The translations under genes and the position numbers were made by a program. A DNA stretch of 64,000 nucleotides from assembly GCA_963720885.1 (NCBI GenBank), contig CAVRGW010000006.1:62001-126000 (forward strand). Direction: 5' to 3'. Below are positions 58,883-64,000 of the stretch, one piece after another (positions within the stretch are counted from its first letter, which is position 1; every line of letters begins with the position of its first letter). The stretch is from DATLLN01 sp963720885. Its GTDB lineage: Bacteria > Actinomycetota > Thermoleophilia > Gaiellales > JAICJC01. Below the pieces are notes generated by a model. The model saw only the letters and a program-made list of their open reading frames with translations. It was not told the origin of the DNA and did no database searches.

Positions 58883-59547
58883 GCCGCCGCCTCCCCCAGG
58901 CCCTCGATCACCTGGTCGATCTCGGCGTCCACCTGCTCGCGCGGCAGCGAGGCGTCGAGCCGCACGACCAGCCCGCGGCCGTCGTAGTAGTCGAGCACCG
59001 GCCCGGCCGCCTCCACCCACTGCTTCTGGTACCGGGCCCGCACGACGTCCTCGCTGTCGTCGTCGCGCTGGTACAGCTCGGAGCCGTCGATGTCGCAGAC
59101 GCCCTCGGCCTTGGGCGGGTTGAAGCGGACGTGGTACACGTGCTGCGCCTCACGGCAGACCCGGCGGCCGCTGAGCCGCTCGATCAGCGTCTCCAGCGCC
59201 GCCTCGAAGACCGGCACGCAGTCGATGGTGCGGTCGATCGACACCAGCATCTCGTCCAGCGCCTGGGCCTGGGCCAGCGTCCGGGGGAAGCCGTCGAGCA
59301 CGAAGCCGGCCTCGGTGTCGGGCTGCGACAGCCGGTCGCGGATCATCCCGATGATGATCGCGTCGGGCACCAGGTCGCCGCGGTTCATGATCTCCTCGGC
59401 CTGCCGCCCGAGCTCCGTCTCCTCGGCCACCTGGGCGCGCAGCATGTCGCCGGTCGAGATGTGGACGATGCCGCGCTCGGCACAGACCCGCGCGGCCTGG
59501 GTGCCCTTCCCCGCGCCGGGGGGACCCATGAAGATCAGGTCGAGCAC
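58879..59547 (-). CDS. adk: adenylate kinase
   Basis: 222 residues. The P loop GPPGAGKGT is at 8-16, DGFPRTLAQA and the LID domain follow. The LID has the long form of zinc-bearing adenylate kinases, with VYHVRFNPPKAEGVCDIDG, but of the C-x2-C...C-x2-(C/D) ligands the second is Ala (CREA), so zinc binding is probably lost. Start is the GTG at 59547, four bases after the secY stop. Confidence 0.95.
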   Translation of the reverse strand: MLDLIFMGPPGAGKGTQAARVCAERGIVHISTGDMLRAQVAEETELGRQAEEIMNRGDLVPDAIIIGMIRDRLSQPDTEAGFVLDGFPRTLAQAQALDEMLVSIDRTIDCVPVFEAALETLIERLSGRRVCREAQHVYHVRFNPPKAEGVCDIDGSELYQRDDDSEDVVRARYQKQWVEAAGPVLDYYDGRGLVVRLDASLPREQVDAEIDQVIEGLGEAAA

Positions 59548-59551
59548 GCGG

Positions 59552-60838
59552 TTACCTGAGGAAGCCCTTGTAGGCGCGCATCGACAGCTGCGACTCGATC
59601 TGGCGCATGGTGTCGATCGCGACGCCGACAACGATCAGCACCGAGGTGCCGCCCAGCGCGCGGGCGACCGTGGGGTCGAAGTTGGCGTACTTGATGAACA
59701 GCGTCGGCGCCATCGCGACGATCGCCAGGAACAGCGCGCCGGCCACGGTCAGCCGCACCAGCACCTTCTCCAGGTACATCGCCGTCGGCCTGCCCGGGCG
59801 GATGCCGGGGATGAACCCGCCGTACTTCTTGAGGTTGTCGGCCTGCTCGATCGAGTTGAAGACGACGGCCACGTAGAAGAACGTGAAGGCGAAGATGAGG
59901 ACGCCCTCGCCGAGGATGAACGCCCAGGACTGGTAGCTGAAGAAGGCGGCGAAGTCGTGGGTCGGGCCCGACGGGATCAGCTGCGCGACCGTCACCGGGA
60001 ACAGCATCACGGCGGACGCGAAGATCACGGGGATGACGCCCGCCATGTTGACGCGCAGCGGCAGGTAGGTCGAACCGCCGGACGTCATCCGCCGGCCCAC
60101 CATCCGCTTGGCGTACTGGATGGGGATCCTGCGGATGCCCTCCTGGACGTACACGACCGCGAAGATCACGCCCAGCACGACCAGCGGCAGCGACAGCTTC
60201 TCGAATGACGAGCCGTTCCACCAGGCCGAGATGCCGGCAGGGGCGCTGGTCAGGATCGAGGCGAAGATCAGCAGCGACATGCCGTTGCCGATGCCGCGCT
60301 GGGTGATCAGCTCGCCGACCCACATCAGCAGCGTCGCGCCGGCGGTCAGGGTGACGATGATCAGCACGACGTTGCGGATCGAGACGTTGATCAGCGCGCC
60401 GTTGCCGCCGGGGCCGCCAAGGGCGCCGGAGCCCTTCGAGAACAGGTAGGTGTAGCCGGCTGCCTGGATCGCCGACAGCGCCACCGTCAGGTAGCGCGTG
60501 TACTGCGTGATCCGCCGCTGGCCGAGTTCGCCTTCCTTCTGCAGCTGCTGCAGGGTCGGGAACACCGGCGTCAATACCTGCAGGATGATCGACGCCGTGA
60601 TGTAGGGCATGATGCCCAGCGCGAACACGGACAGCCGCTGCAGCCCGCCGCCCGAGAACAGCGTCAGCAGGCTGAGGACGCCGGCCTGATCGCCGAGCAG
60701 GTTGGACAGGGCGTCCGAGTTGACGCCCGGCGCCGGCAGGTACGACCCGAACCGGTACACCGCGAGCATGGCCGCGGTGAACAGCAGCTTCGTGCGGAGG
60801 TCGGGAACCCGCCAGGCGTTGAGGAAGTTCTGTAGCAC
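59552..60838 (-). CDS. secY: preprotein translocase subunit SecY
   Basis: 428 residues with ten membrane helices and known cytosolic loops (YTRYLTVALSAIQA, GIGNGMSLLIFASI, RIPIQYAKRMVGRR, the last being the ribosome/SecA contact loop). The plug region follows helix 1 (PGVNSDALSNLL). It forms the Sec channel with SecE and SecG. GTG start shares a base with the rplO stop. Confidence 0.97.
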   Translation of the reverse strand: MLQNFLNAWRVPDLRTKLLFTAAMLAVYRFGSYLPAPGVNSDALSNLLGDQAGVLSLLTLFSGGGLQRLSVFALGIMPYITASIILQVLTPVFPTLQQLQKEGELGQRRITQYTRYLTVALSAIQAAGYTYLFSKGSGALGGPGGNGALINVSIRNVVLIIVTLTAGATLLMWVGELITQRGIGNGMSLLIFASILTSAPAGISAWWNGSSFEKLSLPLVVLGVIFAVVYVQEGIRRIPIQYAKRMVGRRMTSGGSTYLPLRVNMAGVIPVIFASAVMLFPVTVAQLIPSGPTHDFAAFFSYQSWAFILGEGVLIFAFTFFYVAVVFNSIEQADNLKKYGGFIPGIRPGRPTAMYLEKVLVRLTVAGALFLAIVAMAPTLFIKYANFDPTVARALGGTSVLIVVGVAIDTMRQIESQLSMRAYKGFLR

Positions 60839-61521
60839 TAGTCTTGGGTGGAAGCCTCGTCTCCGGCGGCGTCCTCGTCTGTATCGCCGGCCACCGGCTC
60901 CTCGGCCTCCGGCTCCTCGGCCTCGGCGGTCTCCGACTCAGCGGCCTCCGGCTCCTCGACGGCCTCCGGCTCCTCGGCGGCGGCCTTCGGCTTCCGCTTC
61001 GCGGCCGGCTTCGGCGCAGCCTCCAGCTCGGCGCCGCCGATCACGACGACCGTGCCGCCGGCACCCTCGATCACCTCGACCGCGCGCTTGGAGAACGCGT
61101 GGGCGTGCACCGTCAGCTTCGTCTTCAGCTCGCCCGTGCCCAGGATCTTGACCGGGTGCCTGAGGGTGCGAACGACGCCCGCGGCCTTCAGCAGCTCCGG
61201 CGTCACCTCGGTGCCGGCATCGAACGCGTCGAGGCTGCGCACGTTCACCGGCGTGGTGTGCGTGCGGAACGGCCCCATCGGCATCGACATCTTGTGGTTC
61301 GGCCCGGGCAGCTTGCCCAGCCGCATGTACAGCGGCATCTGACCGCCCTCGAAGCCCGCGCGCATGTTGTGGCTGCCCGAGCGGGCCTTCTGGCCCTTGT
61401 GCCCGCGGCCCGACGTCTTGCCGTTGCCGGAGCCGTGGCCCCGGCCGACGCGCTTGCGCTCGCGGTGGCTGCCCTCGGCCGGCTTCAGCGTGTGCAGCGT
61501 GAGTGGCGTCTCGTCGCTCAT
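60838..61521 (-). CDS. rplO: 50S ribosomal protein L15 with acidic C-terminal extension
   Basis: 227 residues. The first 155 or so are ordinary L15: LKPAEGSHRERKRVGRGHGSGNGKTSGRGHKGQKAR (in parts), GFEGGQMPLYMRL and KILGTGELKTKLTVHAHAFSKRA. The usual length is about 145-150. The remaining 65-70 residues are Lys/Ala then Glu/Ala/Pro repeats (EEPEA, EEPEAEE) ending in acidic GDTDEDAAGDE. The tail is disordered and acidic, an unusual addition to a ribosomal protein. Confidence 0.95.
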   Translation of the reverse strand: MSDETPLTLHTLKPAEGSHRERKRVGRGHGSGNGKTSGRGHKGQKARSGSHNMRAGFEGGQMPLYMRLGKLPGPNHKMSMPMGPFRTHTTPVNVRSLDAFDAGTEVTPELLKAAGVVRTLRHPVKILGTGELKTKLTVHAHAFSKRAVEVIEGAGGTVVVIGGAELEAAPKPAAKRKPKAAAEEPEAVEEPEAAESETAEAEEPEAEEPVAGDTDEDAAGDEASTQD

Positions 61522-61528
61522 CTGCCCG

Positions 61529-61708
61529 TCACACCTCCTCGACCTTGACCAGGTTCGCGACCTTGCGGAGCATGCCCTGCAGCACCGGCGAGTCCGTGTG
61601 CTCCACGGTCTGGTTGATCCGGCGCAGGCCGAGCGCCCGCATCGTGCCCCGGTGCTCGGGGCGCGTGCGGATGGTGCCGCGCACCTGCGTGATGCGAAGC
61701 GTCGCCAT
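61529..61708 (-). CDS. rpmD: 50S ribosomal protein L30
   Basis: 59 residues: MATLRITQVRGTIRTRPEHRG, TMRALGLRRINQTVEHTDSP, then VLQGMLRKVANLVKVEEV. The pattern L-x-R-(I/L)-N-x-(T/V)-V is that of L30. Start ATG at 61708 overlaps the rpsE stop (ATGA); it lies seven bases before rplO. Confidence 0.96.
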   Translation of the reverse strand: MATLRITQVRGTIRTRPEHRGTMRALGLRRINQTVEHTDSPVLQGMLRKVANLVKVEEV

Positions 61709-62283
61709 CAGCCCTCGGCTCCGGCCGCGGCGGCTGCCTCCGCCTCGGCGACGGCAGCCTCCTCGGCGACAACCTCGGAGTGCGGCTTGATCACGTCGCG
61801 CACCTCCTTGCCGCGAAGCTTCGCCACCTCCTCCGGCCGCTTCAGGCTCTTCAGGCCGTCCACGGTCGCCATCAGCAGGTTGATCGGGTTGGCCGTGCCC
61901 AGCGACTTCGCCAGGATGTCGCGAACGCCGCCCAGCTCCAGCACGGCGCGCACGCCGGCGCCGGCGATCACGCCGGTGCCCTCGGATGCCGGCTTCAGCA
62001 TCACGCGGCCGGCGCCGTAGTGCCCGATCACCTGGTGGGTGATCGTGGTCTTGTACTTCGGCACTTGGAACAGGTTCTTCTTCGCGTCCTCGACCGCCTT
62101 CGCGATCGCGGACGGCACCTCGTTGGCCTTGCCGTACCCGACGCCGACGCGATCGACCTCATCGCCGACCACCACCAGCGCCGTGAACGAGAAGCGCCGA
62201 CCGCCCTTGACCACCTTGGCCACGCGGTTGATCTTGACCACGCGCTCCTGCAGCTCGCGGTTGTCTCGCTGGTCTCTCGCCAT
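61708..62283 (-). CDS. rpsE: 30S ribosomal protein S5
   Basis: 191 residues. LQERVVKINRVAKVVKGGRRFSFTALVVVGD and GYGKANEVPSAIAKAVEDAKKN are the S5 double-stranded RNA-binding fold; the second domain runs through GAGVRAVLELGGVRDILAKSLGT. An Ala/Glu-rich tail of about 25 residues (VAEAEAAAAAGAEG) is added to the normal end. Confidence 0.97.
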   Translation of the reverse strand: MARDQRDNRELQERVVKINRVAKVVKGGRRFSFTALVVVGDEVDRVGVGYGKANEVPSAIAKAVEDAKKNLFQVPKYKTTITHQVIGHYGAGRVMLKPASEGTGVIAGAGVRAVLELGGVRDILAKSLGTANPINLLMATVDGLKSLKRPEEVAKLRGKEVRDVIKPHSEVVAEEAAVAEAEAAAAAGAEG

Positions 62284-62290
62284 GGTCTTC

Positions 62291-62644
62291 CTAGAACTCC
62301 AATCCCGCTTCGCGAGCGGCGTCTGCCAGTGCTTTCACTCGTCCGTGATAGAGGTAGCCGCCGCGATCGAACACGACCGCCTGTACGCCCGCCTCCTTGG
62401 CCCGCTCGGCCAGCAGCTTGCCGACCAGGGCGGCCTGCTCCGCGCGCTTGGAGCCGGCCACGTCCTTGTCGAGGCTGGACGCCGCAACCAGCGTGTGGCC
62501 GCTCGCGTCGTCGATCACCTGCGCGTAGATGCGGGCGTTCGAACGGTACACGGCCAGCCGCGGCCGGTTGGCCGTGCCGGTGATCTTCGACCGCACGCGC
62601 CGGTGGCGGCGGAGACGGCCCTGTTCCTTGGTCTTGACTGCCAT
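62291..62644 (-). CDS. rplR: 50S ribosomal protein L18
   Basis: 117 residues: RRHRRVRSKITGTANRPRLAVYRSNARIYAQVIDD and the end FDRGGYLYHGRVKALADAAREAGLEF (in parts) are the 5S rRNA-binding L18. The ATG at 62644 is four bases after the rplF stop. Confidence 0.97.
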   Translation of the reverse strand: MAVKTKEQGRLRRHRRVRSKITGTANRPRLAVYRSNARIYAQVIDDASGHTLVAASSLDKDVAGSKRAEQAALVGKLLAERAKEAGVQAVVFDRGGYLYHGRVKALADAAREAGLEF

Positions 62645-62648
62645 CGCC

Positions 62649-63182
62649 TTACGCTCGCTTTCCGACCTTGCGCTGGACGTACTCATCGGCGTAGCGGATG
62701 CCCTTGCCCTTGTACGGCTCGGGCGGCCGCCACTTGCGGATCTGCGCCGCGGTCTCGCCGACGCGCTGCTTGGAGATCCCGCGGACGACGATCTGCGTCG
62801 GCTGCGGCACCTCGAAGCTGATCCCATCGGGCGCCTTGACGTTGACCGGATGGCTGAAGCCGAGCTGCATCTCCAGATCCTGGCCCTTCAGCTGCGCGCG
62901 GTACCCGACGCCCTGGATCTCCAGGCGCTTCTCGAATCCCTCGGTGACGCCGGTGACCATGTTGGCGACCAGCGACCGGGTCAGCCCGTGCAGCGCACGA
63001 TGCGGCCCGCGGTCGGTCGGCCGGGTGACGGTCACGGTGCCGTCGTCCTGGGACACGGTGATCTCCGGGCTGATGCGCTCCGACAGCTCGCCCTTCGGGC
63101 CCTTGACGGTCACGCTCCCGCGGCTGATCGACACCTCGACGCCCGAGGGGATGGGGATGGGTTTCTTACCGATGCGACTCAT
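62649..63182 (-). CDS. rplF: 50S ribosomal protein L6
   Basis: 177 residues. MSRIGKKPIPIPSGV start, internal duplication of two alpha/beta domains, and the PEPYKGKGIRYADE segment near the C-terminus that touches the sarcin-ricin region. Three bases after rpsH. Confidence 0.97.
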   Translation of the reverse strand: MSRIGKKPIPIPSGVEVSISRGSVTVKGPKGELSERISPEITVSQDDGTVTVTRPTDRGPHRALHGLTRSLVANMVTGVTEGFEKRLEIQGVGYRAQLKGQDLEMQLGFSHPVNVKAPDGISFEVPQPTQIVVRGISKQRVGETAAQIRKWRPPEPYKGKGIRYADEYVQRKVGKRA

Positions 63183-63185
63183 GGC

Positions 63186-63581
63186 TCACCAGACGTAGCA
63201 CAGCACCTCGCCGCCGACGCCCTTCTCCAGCGCCTGGCGGCCGGTGACGACGCCGCTCGAGGTGGACAGGATCGCGATGCCCATGCCGCCCAGCACCTTG
63301 TGCGGACGGTCCTTGCGCGCGTAGACGCGCCGGCCGGGCTTGGAGATGCGCTTCACGCCGCTGATCACGCGCTCACGGCTGGCGCTGTACTTGAGCGTCA
63401 CCGTCAGCGTGTCGAAGACGTCGCCCTTCGCGATCGAGTAGCCCTCGATGTACCCCTCCTCGTCGAGGATGCGCGCGATCTCCCGGCGCATGCCCGAGCT
63501 GGGCATCGAGACGTTCTCGTGCAGCGCCTGGTTGGCGTTGCGGATGCGGGTCAACATGTCAGCGATCGGATCAGTAATCAT
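63186..63581 (-). CDS. rpsH: 30S ribosomal protein S8
   Basis: 131 residues: DPIADMLTRIRNANQA start and GGMGIAILSTSSGVVTGRQA near the C-terminus, the invariant S8 signature (GxxxxxSTSxGxxt). It binds helix 21 of 16S rRNA and in E. coli represses the spc operon. Confidence 0.97.
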   Translation of the reverse strand: MITDPIADMLTRIRNANQALHENVSMPSSGMRREIARILDEEGYIEGYSIAKGDVFDTLTVTLKYSASRERVISGVKRISKPGRRVYARKDRPHKVLGGMGIAILSTSSGVVTGRQALEKGVGGEVLCYVW

Positions 63582-63587
63582 GCGTGC

Positions 63588-63773
63588 TCACCAACTGCTC
63601 TTGGTCATGCCCGGGATCACTCCCTGGTGGGCCAGCTCGCGCAGGCAGATCCGGCACACGCCGAACTTGCGGTAGTACGCGCGCGGGCGGCCGCAGCGCG
63701 AGCATCGGTGGTAGGCGCGGGTCTTGTACTTCGACGGCCGCGCCTGCTTCGACTTCATTGCCTCGGTTGCCAT
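63588..63773 (-). CDS. rpsN: 30S ribosomal protein S14, zinc type (type Z)
   Basis: 61 residues with four Cys in two C-x2-C pairs: Cys24, Cys27 (RCSRCGRP) and Cys40, Cys43 (CRICLREL). The N-terminal MATEAMKSKQ is slightly longer than the usual MAKKS. Short zinc-type S14 is typical of Gram-positive and actinobacterial chromosomes. Seven bases follow to rpsH. Confidence 0.97.
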   Translation of the reverse strand: MATEAMKSKQARPSKYKTRAYHRCSRCGRPRAYYRKFGVCRICLRELAHQGVIPGMTKSSW

Positions 63774-63786
63774 CTCGTCCTTCTCG

Positions 63787-64000
63787 TCAGCTTGCGAACG
63801 GCATGCCGAGCTCGCGTAGGAGCTCCCGTGCCTCGTCGTCGTCGGTGGCGGTGGTCGTGATCGTGATGTCGAGGCCCCGAACCTCGGACACGTCGTCGTA
63901 GTCGATCTCGGGGAAGATGATCTGCTCGCGGACGCCCATCGAGAAGTTGCCGCGGCCGTCGAACGAGCGCGGATTGATGCCGCGGAAGTCGCGGATCCGG
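63787..64000 (-). CDS. rplE: 50S ribosomal protein L5 (3' end only)
   Basis: The reading frame enters from the right edge and ends at the TGA at 63787. The 70 residues seen match the L5 C-terminus: FRGINPRSFDGRGNFSMGVREQIIFPEIDYD (in parts) and TTTATDDDEARELL. 13 bases lie between it and rpsN. The rest of the S10/spc genes (rplX, rplN and so on) would be outside. Confidence 0.96.
   Translation of the reverse strand, partial: RIRDFRGINPRSFDGRGNFSMGVREQIIFPEIDYDDVSEVRGLDITITTTATDDDEARELLRELGMPFAS

Overview
The window is a 64-kb piece of a very GC-rich bacterial chromosome. Codon usage, frequent GTG starts, GTGA/ATGA overlaps, leaderless-looking promoters, a CGAAC-N4-GTTCG SOS box, a zinc-type S14 and the rpmJ-rpsM-rpsK-rpsD-rpoA-rplQ-truA order all point to Actinomycetota. 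A deep-branching class such as Thermoleophilia is plausible, but this is an inference and no marker gene was compared.

Layout. 1-12.5 kb is a housekeeping mosaic: a methyltransferase fragment, purine nucleoside phosphorylase, a lipid/diacylglycerol kinase homologue, a thioesterase, a beta-propeller lipoprotein, two tandem GAF-GAF-GGDEF diguanylate cyclases, an acyl-CoA dehydrogenase with an alpha/beta hydrolase and a flavodoxin-fold reductase, and a clpS-ctaG-nitrilase operon. 12.5-19.9 kb is an amide/hydantoin catabolic block: hyuB-hyuA, a C45-type Ntn hydrolase, an amidase and a sarcosine-oxidase-like flavoenzyme, the last two translationally coupled to a BolA/CGFS-glutaredoxin pair. 19.9-24.5 kb holds a YugP-like zinc protease, a GNAT enzyme, and a thiamine-precursor ABC transporter whose TPP riboswitch lies inside the operon, directly before the binding protein. 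24.5-33.8 kb is a sugar or amino-sugar utilisation locus: GH4 glycosidase, cupin, DeoR regulator, SIS isomerase/deaminase, sugar ABC importer and two PfkB kinases. Ten single-step frame changes fall in the DeoR, two permease and ATPase genes here. 33.8-44.5 kb carries a peptidoglycan-binding/CHAP-like protein, a peptidase E homologue, a ferritin-like protein, an aldo/keto reductase, secreted S53 and S8 peptidases, a SHOCT/MarR divergent pair, SOS-controlled dinB, an aldehyde dehydrogenase and tRNA-Pro(CGG). 44.5-54 kb has a NIF3 protein, a candidate attenuator/small RNA before a 54-residue protein, a PBP4-type carboxypeptidase, ligA, a HAD phosphatase, a cupredoxin, a VOC protein, a phosphatase and surE. 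54-64 kb is the end of the S10/spc/alpha ribosomal superoperon, all on the minus strand, from rplE (cut by the window edge) to truA.

A recurrent palindrome built on GGGGTC(A/T)GACCCC occurs at four loci (3.15, 12.5, 20.6-20.8 and 35.6 kb), each at or near the 3' end of a gene. It is the clearest structure that the gene annotation does not explain. I see no CRISPR array, transposase, integrase, prophage or rRNA. No gene-free stretch exceeds about 300 bases.
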